Source of the DNA: Lacticaseibacillus nasuensis JCM 17158
Lineage (GTDB): Bacteria > Bacillota > Bacilli > Lactobacillales > Lactobacillaceae
DNA: 64,000 bases
Direction of reading: 5' to 3'
Assembly: GCF_001434705.1 (NCBI RefSeq)
Contig: NZ_AZDJ01000030.1
Coordinates: forward strand, 78,496-142,495
Below, piece by piece: positions 32,713-41,157 of this stretch. Position 1 is the stretch's first letter. Each line of letters begins with the position of its first letter. The notes beneath the pieces are model-generated. The model saw only the letters and a program-made list of their open reading frames with translations, was not told where the DNA came from and did no database searches. Made by a program: the position numbers and the translations under genes.

Positions 32713-32922
32713 ATGAAAAAAATTTGGCCCACCATCACGGTGCTGTGGCTTGCCAGCATCGCCTATTTTCTGATTTACGCCAACTCCCCGGCCCTGCGCG
32801 CCACCGTCAACGGCTCTGGTGCTTGGTCGATCGTGCACGGCATCATGGATCTCGTGCTATTCGGCGGCGCCTTGGCGCTAATTCTGCACCTCATCGACCG
32901 GATTCGGCACCCGCGGGGATAG
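32713..32922 (+). CDS. Small membrane protein (69 aa)
   Basis: Two hydrophobic segments (about 4-24 and 37-60) and a basic tail IDRIRHPRG. The ATG is preceded by AAGAGGAC. No family recognised. Monocistronic, divergent from gpmA. Confidence 0.65.
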   Translation: MKKIWPTITVLWLASIAYFLIYANSPALRATVNGSGAWSIVHGIMDLVLFGGALALILHLIDRIRHPRG

Positions 32923-32942
32923 CCCGCGAATGCTGGCCAAAC

Positions 32943-32965
32943 AAAAACGGCACCGGAAGCGGTGC
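32943..32965 (-). terminator. Terminator of the AI-2E family transporter gene
   Basis: ACGGCACC (32946-32953) pairs with GGTGCCGT (32960-32967 region); the minus strand continues TTTTTGTTTGG. It also lies just after the small membrane protein gene on the plus strand. Confidence 0.75.
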
Positions 32966-32974
32966 CGTCGTGCA

Positions 32975-33994
32975 TTAGTCCTTCGGCTTGGCAATCTTTT
33001 TCACACCCAGCACATCCAACAGGAACGTAAAAATCGGGATCCCGACGATCAGCCCCCAAATCCCAAACAGCTCCTCGCTCAGCATCAACACCACAAAGGT
33101 GAAGAACACGGGCAGCTGGGTGCGGCTGCTCATAAACTTGGGGTTCAGGACATACGCCTCAAGAATATGAATGACGATAATCATGATGATCAACACCGCC
33201 ACGTTTTGCCAGCCGCCGACGGTATACCCGATCAGGGTCAACGGCACCACGGAAATGATGGCGCCAGCCACCGGAATGAGCGACAGGATGAACACCATAA
33301 CCGCCAGTGACGGCAGGTTCGGCATCTTCAAGATGATCAAGGTAATGGTCGTGATGGCCGTGTTGACTAAGGCGATGAAGATCTGCGCCTCGATGACCAC
33401 CCCAAAAGTATTGATGAATTTATCGGCGAAGTATTTGAGGTCGGCGAAGTACCAGCCAAACGGCGAATCAAGGAAGCTTTGGCCGAAGGTTTTCAGCGAA
33501 TCGATTTCCAGCGAGAAGAAGAAGCTGAGAATCAGCGAAATGACCAGCGTGACGCCCATGGCCCCGATGCTCCCCGCATAGGCGAGGATGGTCGACACGC
33601 CGCTTTGAATCTGCTCCTTGAGGTTCATCTGGTTGAACTGGGTGAGCGCCCACTGCATGATTTGGTTGTGCGCGAATTCCTGGCTGTTATAGAACCGCAA
33701 TACCGAGTTGAACAGGTTGGTGGTGCCCTTGACGATGGCCGGCACGTAATGGACGACCACGTAGAACATGCCCAACAACACTAACAAATACAGCGGCGCA
33801 ACCACCGCGACAGCCGGGACGTGAAAATGCCGACGCACCAGTTTGATGACCCGCGTCACCAAAAACGCAAAGATGAAGGTCAACAGAATTGAGCTCATGA
33901 TGCTGCGCGCCAGCCATAACACCAGCACCACGCTGGCCAACACGCACCAGCGGCGAATGGGCACATTGGCGACAAATTTTTCGTAACGAGACAT
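32975..33994 (-). CDS. AI-2E family transporter
   Basis: 339 aa from the ATG at 33994 (GGAGGAGG upstream; a longer in-frame reading lacks a site). Polytopic, about seven or eight hydrophobic segments, with the family's conserved C-terminal part (LVIMIIVIHILEAYVLNPKFMS and WGLIVGIPIFTFLLDV). Members export AI-2 or sodium/protons; the substrate here is unknown. Confidence 0.85.
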   Translation of the reverse strand: MSRYEKFVANVPIRRWCVLASVVLVLWLARSIMSSILLTFIFAFLVTRVIKLVRRHFHVPAVAVVAPLYLLVLLGMFYVVVHYVPAIVKGTTNLFNSVLRFYNSQEFAHNQIMQWALTQFNQMNLKEQIQSGVSTILAYAGSIGAMGVTLVISLILSFFFSLEIDSLKTFGQSFLDSPFGWYFADLKYFADKFINTFGVVIEAQIFIALVNTAITTITLIILKMPNLPSLAVMVFILSLIPVAGAIISVVPLTLIGYTVGGWQNVAVLIIMIIVIHILEAYVLNPKFMSSRTQLPVFFTFVVLMLSEELFGIWGLIVGIPIFTFLLDVLGVKKIAKPKD

Positions 33995-34065
33995 GGTTTC
34001 CTCCTCCGCGGACTTCGGAGTTATTTTAACACATGACAACGGTTGCGGCCCGTTGCCCAAGAAAA

Positions 34066-34088
34066 GGGCGCGATTTTAAATCGCGCCC
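34066..34088 (-). terminator. Terminator of the sortase gene
   Basis: GGGCGCGATTT (34066-34076) pairs with AAATCGCGCCC (34078-34088); TTTTC follows on the minus strand. Confidence 0.85.
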
Positions 34089-34116
34089 TGTTTCGTTTGC
34101 CTGTTGCCCAATCCGG

Positions 34117-34818
34117 TTACTTGAACAGCTTCTCCGTTTGCGCCGTAATCGGCTTGGCGCTAGTCAGCGCACCGCGGATGAAGATGCGATTGGTTTCGCC
34201 CTCGGTAGCCGACGCGCAGGTGATCAGCGTAATCAGCTTTTTGCCTGGCACGTCGTCGATGACCTCGACGTGACTTTCGTAAATCACGGCCTTACTGGTG
34301 ACCTTGTATGTGTACACCTTGGTCAAGTCGGTGATGTAGACGTTATCGCCGCGCGTGACGCCTTTCAGCGGGGAAAAGAGAATCCCCTTGTTGGTCATGT
34401 AGTGCCCGGCCAGCGCGTAGTTGCCTTCACCCATTTTCTGATCCGGCTTCATCGTCCCGGCGCCGGCAGACAGATTGCTGTTGGCCAAGCCCTTGAAAAT
34501 CGGCAGCTTCATCTTGACGCTGGGCACGGCAATCATGCCGATGGGCTTCAGGTTAGCCCCGGCGGCCTTGCCCACGGTGGTCAGGTCCAAGGCGTTGACG
34601 GCATCGAAGTCGAAGCTACCCTTGACCTTTTCGTTTTGCTTAATGGTGTCCGCATCGAGGTGTTGGCTGGCGCGATTACCTAATAAATCGACAACCCACA
34701 GCTTGATGGGCTCGTTGAACACCAGCGCTAGGCCAATTAATAACCCCAGCGTGAGAAAAATCCGCCAGGCCCAGACGCGCCCGCGATGCGGTGACTTGGT
34801 GCCCTTTTGCTTCGCCAT
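34117..34818 (-). CDS. srtA: Class A sortase
   Basis: 233 aa. An N-terminal signal-anchor (about 17-38), then the sortase barrel: catalytic H139 in ALAGHYMTNKG, C201 in TLITCASAT and R211 in NRIFIRG. It anchors LPxTG-type proteins to the peptidoglycan. No sortase substrate is next to it, so it is the housekeeping enzyme. Possibly co-transcribed with sfsA just upstream. Confidence 0.93.
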   Translation of the reverse strand: MAKQKGTKSPHRGRVWAWRIFLTLGLLIGLALVFNEPIKLWVVDLLGNRASQHLDADTIKQNEKVKGSFDFDAVNALDLTTVGKAAGANLKPIGMIAVPSVKMKLPIFKGLANSNLSAGAGTMKPDQKMGEGNYALAGHYMTNKGILFSPLKGVTRGDNVYITDLTKVYTYKVTSKAVIYESHVEVIDDVPGKKLITLITCASATEGETNRIFIRGALTSAKPITAQTEKLFK

Positions 34819-34845
34819 GTCTTACCTCCATACCTGTTTTGTCGA

Positions 34846-35574
34846 TTATACCACGTCTACCTCGGTGAACGGCAGGGTCTCATCAAACCCCAATGGCGCC
34901 GCTAAGTCGATAAAGTCGGGACCGGTGGCACAGCCTAGCGCCAACACCCGCACCCCGGCCGCTTTGGCCTGGGTGATCGCCGGAGCCAATTCCGGAAAGC
35001 GCTCATGATAAATGGTCATGCGGGTGATGCCTGGCAGTTGCACGATAAATAACAGATAGGCCTGATAGCCCGCCTGCTGCGCGAGCGTCAGCGTGTGCAC
35101 ATGCTTGAGCCCGCGGGTGGTCGGCGCGTCAGGAAACGCCGCCAGCGTCCCGTTGGCCAAGGTCACGCCTTTGGTTTCGGCAAACCACTTGGTGCCCCCG
35201 GCGTCGCTGCCGGCAAAATCCAGCCGCGAATCGCCATAGGTCGTTTCCGGATGCACGACATACGGTTCGCGGCAGCCCGGCAACTGCAGGCTGCCGTCTT
35301 GAAGCGCCGCCCGCACGACGCGGTTCGGCGCCAGACTATCGATATTGATCCAGCGGCCGTCGCGTTGCACCGCTAGCACATCGAAAGGCGTCTTCCGCTC
35401 GGGGTTGGCCGCCCGACGAATACTAATGGGGTTGCCCGCCACCAACAACTCCTTGTTCCGCCCGGTGTTGCTGAGGTGAGCGGCGACCGCGGTGCCGTCT
35501 TGCCGCAACACGGTCACCGTGAAGCGACTGACGCGCGCCACGACCGAACCGATTTCGCACTGACCATAATCCAT
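34846..35574 (-). CDS. sfsA: SfsA family DNA/RNA nuclease (sugar fermentation stimulation protein)
   Basis: 242 aa from the ATG at 35574, chosen because GGAGG lies 5 bases upstream. Family blocks: HLSNTGRNKELL, VNIDSLAPN-like INIDSLAPNRV, FAETKGVTLANG (PD-(D/E)XK-like core with E and K) and FPDAPTTRGLKH. SfsA was described as a DNA-binding protein affecting maltose genes; the fold is nuclease-like. The function here is unknown. Confidence 0.92.
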   Translation of the reverse strand: MDYGQCEIGSVVARVSRFTVTVLRQDGTAVAAHLSNTGRNKELLVAGNPISIRRAANPERKTPFDVLAVQRDGRWINIDSLAPNRVVRAALQDGSLQLPGCREPYVVHPETTYGDSRLDFAGSDAGGTKWFAETKGVTLANGTLAAFPDAPTTRGLKHVHTLTLAQQAGYQAYLLFIVQLPGITRMTIYHERFPELAPAITQAKAAGVRVLALGCATGPDFIDLAAPLGFDETLPFTEVDVV

Positions 35575-35591
35575 GTCTGCCTCCAAAAGAA

Positions 35592-35611
35592 AAAGGGCGT
35601 TCCCGCCCTTT
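35592..35611 (-). terminator. Terminator of the usp gene
   Basis: AAAGGGCG (35592-35599) pairs with CGCCCTTT (35604-35611), followed by TTCTTTTGG on the minus strand. It precedes the sfsA ribosome binding site. Confidence 0.75.
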
Positions 35612-35616
35612 GCTGC

Positions 35617-36078
35617 CTACCTGACGACAATCACCGAGCACTCCGCCTCGCGGACAATTTCCGCGGCGACGTGGCCCAGCCGATTGCGCCCGTGTTTCGT
35701 GTGGGAGCCAATGATGATGAGATCCGGCCGAAACTCTGGCGCGATATCTTCGAGAATCACCCGCGCCGGCTTACCTTCGCCGATCAACGGCTGGACGTCG
35801 GTGGCGCCAAACGCCTCCGCCTTGTCGACATAGGTGTTGAGGTGCTCGGACATCTGGGCGCGACGCGTGCTCAATAGATCCGGCGATAAGGATTGATAGA
35901 TGTTGAGGTCCCCGGTTTCCAACACGGACACGATGCCCAGCGGGATGCCGTACACCTTGGCCAAGGTCGTCGCGTAGTTAAACGCTTTTTGGGATGATTC
36001 GTCGTCATCGTCATCGACCGCCAACAACAGGCGGTTGTAATGCATGGATTCAACTTCAAAGTCGTTTTCTGTCACCAT
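35617..36078 (-). CDS. Universal stress protein UspA family (1)
   Basis: 153 aa single Usp domain. LLLAVDDDDDESSQKAF at the N-terminus and the ATP-type loop IIIGSHTKHGRNRLGHVAAEIVREAECSVIVV, matching G-x2-G-x9-G-S/T spacing loosely. Its ribosome binding site AGGAGG overlaps the stop of the D-aspartate ligase gene, so the two are co-transcribed. Paralogue at 52546-52992. Confidence 0.9.
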   Translation of the reverse strand: MVTENDFEVESMHYNRLLLAVDDDDDESSQKAFNYATTLAKVYGIPLGIVSVLETGDLNIYQSLSPDLLSTRRAQMSEHLNTYVDKAEAFGATDVQPLIGEGKPARVILEDIAPEFRPDLIIIGSHTKHGRNRLGHVAAEIVREAECSVIVVR

Positions 36079-36090
36079 GATGGCTGCCTC

Positions 36091-37356
36091 CTAGTTTTCG
36101 GTGTCGCCTTTGTTCTCTGCGAAGTACTGCTTGTAGCGCCCAATGTAGCCGAAGAACGCGTATTGCATCAGCGCCCAGCGCTTGAGGTTCATGTCCTGGT
36201 CGTAAAACACGGTGGTGCCGGTACGGTGCTGGCGAATCAGCTCCAAAGCCGTTTGCTTCTCGGCGTTTTCGCGGGCGTATTGCTTGAACACACGCTTCGG
36301 GACGCCGAGCCACAACTTGTGCTGGCTGTCGTCTTTGTTGCCATACACCGGCTCAGCGTCGGCCAAGTCGCCGACGATGTAGTCGCGCATCGGCCACTGC
36401 GCCAGGTTGTAGCCGTTCAAGGTGACGAAGAAGCTGCTGCGGCCCTGGCGAATGTTGATTTCAAACAGCTTGAAGGTATCGTCGCGCCGGTCGTATTTCA
36501 TGTCGAAGTTGGCAAACCCGGTGAACTTGATGTCCTCCAGGAACTTTTGCATGCGTTGGTACAACCCGGCGTTATACTCTGGCAAAATCGCCACATAGTT
36601 GCCGATGGCCGCCGGCGTCGGGTCTTCCAGTAAGGGGTGACCCAGGCACATCATCTTGACGTGGTGATGCTGGTCAACATAGGCGTTGAGCACGCGCATG
36701 TTGCTGTCGTCGCCGGGAATGAAGTCCTGCAAGATAATGTCGCTGGTGTAGCCATTATCGTAAATCTTGCCGATGACGTCGTTGAGTTCCACCTGCGAGT
36801 GAATCGTGAAGGCCTTCTTGCGACCTTCGAAGTGAATGTTCAGCCACTCGACGGAGTTCGTCGGCTTCAAGGCAATTGGAAATTCAAACGGCGCAGAAAT
36901 CGCCACGCCACTTTCATACATCGCCTTGGTGACAATCTTGGTCGCCGGGTACGGCAAGTCATACTCGTCGCAGACCTGATAGAAGCTTTCCTTGTTGTTC
37001 AAGCGCCGCAACAAGTCGTAATCGACATAGGGACAGATGAAATGCGCGGATAACTCCGGCTTGTGCTTGGACACCAGCTCGGCGTAGGTGTCCCCGCAGG
37101 CGATGATCAACAACTTGCCGGGATAATCGCGGTTGGCCTCGGCCACCTGGTTCATGCCGTTGATAAATGCCGGGTCGGAATCAAAATCAGGAATCAAATG
37201 TACGTTGACAATTTTCGAAAACCGGGTCGGTGCCAGCGGAGCCCGGGCGTATAGATCAACGACGCCACCAGTCAGCTCATGAAACGAGCGGGCCATGCCG
37301 TACGCGTTGATATCGCTCCCCAAAACGATTGGTTTAAAGTCAGGTATTGCTGTCAT
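36091..37356 (-). CDS. asl: D-aspartate ligase (ATP-grasp, peptidoglycan cross-bridge)
   Basis: 421 aa from the ATG at 37356 (GGAGAG upstream). The N-terminus VLGSDINAYGMARSFHE and later APTRFSKIVNVHLIP, LKPTNSVEWL, DFIPGDDSNMRVLNAYVD, CLGHPLLEDPTPA and FEINIRQGRSSFFVTLNG match the Enterococcus faecium Aslfm type closely from memory. It adds D-aspartate to the lysine side chain of the peptidoglycan precursor, giving L-Lys-D-Asp (D-Asn) bridges. No aspartate racemase gene is adjacent. The following usp is coupled to its stop codon. Confidence 0.9.
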   Translation of the reverse strand: MTAIPDFKPIVLGSDINAYGMARSFHELTGGVVDLYARAPLAPTRFSKIVNVHLIPDFDSDPAFINGMNQVAEANRDYPGKLLIIACGDTYAELVSKHKPELSAHFICPYVDYDLLRRLNNKESFYQVCDEYDLPYPATKIVTKAMYESGVAISAPFEFPIALKPTNSVEWLNIHFEGRKKAFTIHSQVELNDVIGKIYDNGYTSDIILQDFIPGDDSNMRVLNAYVDQHHHVKMMCLGHPLLEDPTPAAIGNYVAILPEYNAGLYQRMQKFLEDIKFTGFANFDMKYDRRDDTFKLFEINIRQGRSSFFVTLNGYNLAQWPMRDYIVGDLADAEPVYGNKDDSQHKLWLGVPKRVFKQYARENAEKQTALELIRQHRTGTTVFYDQDMNLKRWALMQYAFFGYIGRYKQYFAENKGDTEN

Positions 37357-37432
37357 CAATTAACTCTCCTCTACCATTGCCCGCAAGCCGGGCAAAGCAC
37401 TGGAGCCATTATACCACAGCCACTGCGGCCGC

Positions 37433-37472
37433 AAAAAAACAGGACCCGCCGGTTATGTTCCGCGGCGAATCC
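37433..37472 (-). terminator. Terminator of the large intergenic RNA
   Basis: GGACCCGCCG (37442-37451) pairs with CGGCGAATCC (37463-37472) using two G-U pairs on the minus strand; TGTTTTTTTG follows. Confidence 0.8.
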
Positions 37473-37883
37473 CTAAGTTAAGGTAGCACTCGGTGTTGCG
37501 TTTACTACTAATTGTTTGTTGGTAATACTGCGACACCTCTACTACTTTATTCACTTGTACGGGTTCAACGAGTGTTGGTTACATTGATGTTGCCAGATAA
37601 CTTGGCGTTGTGTGGTGGTAATCTCACCCGATAAACATCTATTCGAAACTCATTGTCCCGTTTGGATGCTGAAGTCTTGTTATTAGACTCATACCTCCAG
37701 TTGTTCATCTAGGTTGCTTACTCTGTGATGCTGTGGTGGCACAGTATTGATACTGCTGTCACCGGTCTCTAGTCGTTTCTGCGGGTACCAAATGTGTTGA
37801 ACTCACATGCACTTTCGAGCGGGTTGATCTTGAATCGTGGTGCGTGTTGCTTTGTTCTCACCGAGTAGCGCTTCCTTAACTTT
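37433..37883 (-). ncRNA. Candidate large structured non-coding RNA (~450 nt)
   Basis: This region has no credible reading frame but has a promoter at one end (37890-37918) and an intrinsic terminator at the other. Its two ends pair: AAGTTAAGG (37882-37874, minus) with CCTTAACTT (37483-37475), and ACTCGGTG (37866-37859) with CACCGAGT (37495-37488). The RNA would thus start at its closing stem. Internal hairpins include CAGTATCAATACTG (minus, near 37750-37763) and AGTCT/AGACT (near 37674-37690). It shows no tmRNA, RNase P or 6S hallmarks. It could belong to a described large RNA class (ROOL-like and others), which I cannot check. Confidence 0.65.
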
Positions 37884-37889
37884 GATTAA

Positions 37890-37928
37890 AGTATAGCATG
37901 GCCTCCCCAGTTTTGCAAGCGCTTACTA
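37890..37928 (-). promoter_or_regulatory. ncRNA promoter with overlapping cre box
   Basis: Minus-strand -35 TTGCAA (37913-37918), 17-base spacer, -10 TATACT (37890-37895). TAGTAAGCGCTTGCA (37914-37928) differs from the cre consensus at one position and overlaps the -35, so CcpA would block RNA polymerase in glucose. Confidence 0.7.
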
Positions 37929-37980
37929 AATAACAAAATTTAAACCGCATTTGTTATTCTATTGCGGTGCTACGCATACA

Positions 37981-38001
37981 AAAAAAGGCGATTTCTCGCC
38001 T
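37981..38001 (-). terminator. Terminator of the metallophosphatase gene
   Basis: AGGCGA (37986-37991) pairs with TCGCCT (37996-38001); seven T residues follow on the minus strand. Confidence 0.75.
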
Positions 38002-38034
38002 CAATCGACTCCCCGCGCCAGCCTTAAACATTTC

Positions 38035-39129
38035 TTAATATTCGAACTGCCGATGCCGACTGGCGGCGCCGTAACCAAACAGGTGCAACCGCCGCCGCTG
38101 CGCGTCAATGCTAACGATGTAACCCGCGTATTCGCTCGGCGTGTTCAACAGGCGGTCCTGCCGCCGGTTGTAATTACTGGTCAGCGCGTGGTACCGGCCC
38201 ATGAGCGCCGAGCAATTCAGCATGGCGTACAAGATGCCGTTGACGCGGTAGTTGACCTCTTCGTGCCAGTGGCCGGCCAAATACGCGATAATGCCGCCTT
38301 GCGCCGCAGTAAAATCAAACTGCACCAAGCCACCAAAATCCGTACCGCCTGCCGCAGTCAACGTCCCGGCGGTGTGGGCATTAAACGCCCGCAGCAACTC
38401 GTGGAGCTGCTGGCCATTAAAGCGCAACCCGCTGCGATTTTGATGCACCATCGCCGGGGCGTGCGCCATGATCAAGACCTCGCGCGTCGCCGCCGTCGCC
38501 AAAATATCGGCCAGTTCTTGCAGCTGACCGGCGGTGACGGCCAGCGTTTTTTTCACGTCGTAATTCTTGCGGCCATGCTGCCAGCGCACCGGCACGTCGC
38601 TAGTGTTGAGCGTGATGACCCGCACAGTTGGCGTGTCGAACCACTGCAAGCCGTGGCGCGTGATGTGCGGCCCGGCCGGCTGCGCCGCCACGGGCTGATA
38701 CACGAGGTCGTTAAACACCCAAGGGTGAAAACTGCCGGAAAAGCGCGCGTTGCGCTCGGCAAACTTGTCGTTGTCGTCGTGGTTCCCCTTGGCGATGACA
38801 AACGGCACGCTGTCCGCCACATAGTCGTTGACCAGGTTGCGCAGCCGCCACATCGTCAAGAAATTGGGCTCCGAGCCGTCGACTAAATCGCCGAGGTGGA
38901 CGCGCCAATCGATGGGCAACTCGCCGGCCAGCCAGTGCTGCTCTTGAGTGTGCCACAACCCGTTTGGCCCGTAAAAGGTCCGGGACCATTGCGTACGGTC
39001 GTGGGTGTCGGTGATCACCGCCAGGTTCAAGTCGGCGGCGACGATTTGCGGCCGCACCCAAGCGGCAAAGCGGCCCAAATCCTGCTTGGCAAACCGCCGA
39101 ATCGTGATGTTACGCGAATGTCGTGTCAT
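38035..39129 (-). CDS. Calcineurin-like metallophosphoesterase
   Basis: 364 aa from the ATG at 39129 (AGAAGGG upstream). Metal-binding motifs in order: LAVITDTHDR, VHLGDLVDG, AKGNHDDNDK, IMAHAPAMV and YLAGHWHEEVN. No signal peptide, so cytoplasmic. The substrate (nucleotide, phosphodiester or cell-wall metabolite) is unknown. It lies 27 bases downstream of menA on the same strand. Confidence 0.85.
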   Translation of the reverse strand: MTRHSRNITIRRFAKQDLGRFAAWVRPQIVAADLNLAVITDTHDRTQWSRTFYGPNGLWHTQEQHWLAGELPIDWRVHLGDLVDGSEPNFLTMWRLRNLVNDYVADSVPFVIAKGNHDDNDKFAERNARFSGSFHPWVFNDLVYQPVAAQPAGPHITRHGLQWFDTPTVRVITLNTSDVPVRWQHGRKNYDVKKTLAVTAGQLQELADILATAATREVLIMAHAPAMVHQNRSGLRFNGQQLHELLRAFNAHTAGTLTAAGGTDFGGLVQFDFTAAQGGIIAYLAGHWHEEVNYRVNGILYAMLNCSALMGRYHALTSNYNRRQDRLLNTPSEYAGYIVSIDAQRRRLHLFGYGAASRHRQFEY

Positions 39130-39155
39130 CGTTTTTCCCTTCTCCCACCACGGGA

Positions 39156-40070
39156 TCAAACATGAAGTGCGACGCCGAGCGCCATGAATACCACTTGCGC
39201 CAAGGTCGTGACGAACAGATTCTGAATGGCGAGTTTAAACGTCAGCCGCTTCACCGGCTTAGCCGCAAAGCCGCGCACGTTGCGCCACACCAGCGGCACC
39301 GTCACCAGCGTCAACAGGCTCAGGCGCGGCAACCAGCCCACCACCGCCGCCACAATCAACGCGAGGAAGCCAACGGTGTACAGCGCGGCGAAGAAGCGCA
39401 ACGACCGCTGGCGGCCCAGGTAGTAAACAATTGTGCGCCGCTTGAGTTGCTTGTCTTCTGCCTCATCGGCGATGTTGTTGGCCAAGAGTAACGCCGCGAT
39501 GGCGCCTTGAGCCAGGCCGCTGGCGACAAACACGCGGCCCACTAGCGCCCAGTCGAAGGCGGCGACGTCAAAGACGTTGACGTAAACGGCAATCAGCCAA
39601 ATCACAAAGCCCATCGTGAAGCCCGAGAAGAACTCTCCCACCGGCGTCGTGGAAATCGGCCGCGGCCCACCGGCGTAACAATACCCGACAGCAAAGCTGA
39701 ACAGCCCCATCACCAGCAACGGCCAGCCGGTGCGACTGACCATCCACAGCCCCAAGGCGCCACTGACCGTCATCATCCCCACGATGAGCCACCCAATCAG
39801 GCTGGGGTTCAGGTGCTCGCGCCCGATGATGTTGGTTTGCTCGCGAAACTGCAGCGCCGTGGTGCGCGTGGCGCGCCGGTAGTCTTGGTAGTTATCGTTG
39901 GCGTCGACGGCCATGTTGAACAGCAGCATCGCCACAAAAAACACCACCAGCTCCAGCCAGTGCAGCTGATGCCAATGATACCACGCATACAAGGTCCCCA
40001 TGAGAAAAGGAAACACGGATGCGGTTTTGGCTTTGATTTCGACGAGTTCAAAAAACACTGAGGGCTTCAC
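39156..40070 (-). CDS. menA: UbiA/MenA family prenyltransferase (1,4-dihydroxy-2-naphthoate polyprenyltransferase)
   Basis: 304 aa, about eight or nine membrane segments. The prenyl-diphosphate-binding motif is NMAVDANDNYQDY (52-64), and a second acidic motif NNIADEAEDK lies near residue 195-205. It attaches the polyprenyl tail to the naphthoate ring of menaquinone. It starts with GTG at 40070 behind AGGAGATG. Divergent from the polyprenyl synthase gene that should supply its substrate. No men genes for ring synthesis are visible, so DHNA may be scavenged (inference). Confidence 0.88.
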   Translation of the reverse strand: MKPSVFFELVEIKAKTASVFPFLMGTLYAWYHWHQLHWLELVVFFVAMLLFNMAVDANDNYQDYRRATRTTALQFREQTNIIGREHLNPSLIGWLIVGMMTVSGALGLWMVSRTGWPLLVMGLFSFAVGYCYAGGPRPISTTPVGEFFSGFTMGFVIWLIAVYVNVFDVAAFDWALVGRVFVASGLAQGAIAALLLANNIADEAEDKQLKRRTIVYYLGRQRSLRFFAALYTVGFLALIVAAVVGWLPRLSLLTLVTVPLVWRNVRGFAAKPVKRLTFKLAIQNLFVTTLAQVVFMALGVALHV

Positions 40071-40090
40071 GAAAGTTCATCTCCTGCGCG

Positions 40091-40119
40091 TTGACACGCG
40101 TTTTTCATTCAAGTAAGGT
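40091..40119 (+). promoter_or_regulatory. Promoter of the polyprenyl synthase gene with palindrome at -35
   Basis: TTGACA (40091-40096), 17-base spacer, TAAGGT (40114-40119). The -35 sits inside CGCGTTGACACGCG (40087-40100), a CGCGT/ACGCG inverted repeat that could be an operator. Confidence 0.6.
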
Positions 40120-40148
40120 TGGTTGAGTGGGAAAGTGAGGGCATCGGC

Positions 40149-41111
40149 ATGATTCATCCGTTATGGCAACGCTATCCAGACGTGCACCGCCAGCTCGAGG
40201 CCACCCAGGCCTTGTTGCAGGCGCGCACCCAGTTGCGTGATCCGCAAATCAACGCCTTGGTGCAGGCGCAAGTCACCGCCGGTGGTAAGATGCTGCGCAG
40301 CGGCCTTATGTTCATGCTAGCGCGTTTGCATCACGTTGACAATCGCCAGTTGATCCACGCCGCGGCGGCCATCGAGGCGCTGCATTTGGCGACCTTGGTG
40401 CACGACGACGTGCTCGACGGCGCGGCCACGCGGCGGGGCCAAGCGACGGTGCACCCGAGTGCCGGCAACCGCAGCGCCATCTATGCCGGCGACTTTCTCT
40501 TTTCGGTGTACTTCGACCTCTTGGCCGATGCCGCGCCGGATGTCGCCGACGTCGGCGTCAACGCCCGCGCCATGCGCCGGATTTTTCTCGGCGAGCTCGA
40601 CCAAAACTCAGCCCCGCGCGGCGCGGCGTTAACGATTCACCAATACCTGCGGCAAATCGCCGGCAAAACCGCGGCGCTCTTCGCCTTGGCCACATATCAA
40701 GGCATGCGGCTGGCTGATGGCACCGAAGCCGAGCTGGTCGCCAGCTACCGCTATGGTCGCCTGTTGGGCATGGCCTTTCAGCTCCAAGACGACTTGTTGG
40801 ACTTCACCGGCGATCACCGCCTGGCCAAGCCGCGCCTCGAGGACCTCGAAAATGGCATCTACACCCTGCCGGTGCTGTATGCGTTGCAGGCCAAGCCGGC
40901 ATTGGCCACCACCTTCGCCGCGGCGCAACATGACCCCGCGGCCAAAGCCACGGCCGCCCGCGAGATTCGCGCACTAGGCGTCCCGCAGGCCTTACAGCTG
41001 GCCACGCGCTACACCCAAAAGGCCGAAGCGGCGTTGCAGGCGTTTCCGGCCAGCCCGGAGCGCGCCGACTTGGTGCACCTGACGCACGCGCTTTTGAATC
41101 GCCACCAATAA
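40149..41111 (+). CDS. Polyprenyl diphosphate synthase (trans-type)
   Basis: 320 aa from the ATG at 40149. Two aspartate-rich motifs, DDVLD (86-90) and DDLLD (214-218), with GGKMLRSGL (45-53) for isopentenyl-diphosphate binding. This is the chain-elongating subunit of the heptaprenyl/octaprenyl type (HepT/IspB). It makes the side chain for MenA, encoded divergently. No small HepS-like partner is visible nearby. Confidence 0.9.
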   Translation: MIHPLWQRYPDVHRQLEATQALLQARTQLRDPQINALVQAQVTAGGKMLRSGLMFMLARLHHVDNRQLIHAAAAIEALHLATLVHDDVLDGAATRRGQATVHPSAGNRSAIYAGDFLFSVYFDLLADAAPDVADVGVNARAMRRIFLGELDQNSAPRGAALTIHQYLRQIAGKTAALFALATYQGMRLADGTEAELVASYRYGRLLGMAFQLQDDLLDFTGDHRLAKPRLEDLENGIYTLPVLYALQAKPALATTFAAAQHDPAAKATAAREIRALGVPQALQLATRYTQKAEAALQAFPASPERADLVHLTHALLNRHQ

Positions 41112-41120
41112 TTGACGCAA

Positions 41121-41148
41121 AATCCCGCTCACTCGAGCGGGATTTTTT
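41121..41148. terminator. Bidirectional terminator between polyprenyl synthase and cyd operon
   Basis: AATCCCGCTC (41121-41130) pairs with GAGCGGGATT (41135-41144), followed by T residues on the plus strand and AAAA on the other side. Confidence 0.88.
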
Positions 41149-41157
41149 TGGTTGTAT

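Noticed and set aside
37433-37883. tmRNA, RNase P RNA or 6S RNA
   Set aside because: No tRNA-like 3' end or tag frame, no RNase P core such as GAAAGUCC, and wrong size and shape for 6S RNA.
37951-38886. 311-codon plus-strand frame antisense to the metallophosphatase
   Set aside because: Covers the conserved metallophosphatase on the other strand; composition is typical of an antisense shadow.
40119-40148. Upstream in-frame start of the polyprenyl synthase
   Set aside because: It would fall on the promoter -10 element; the ATG at 40149 is more reasonable.
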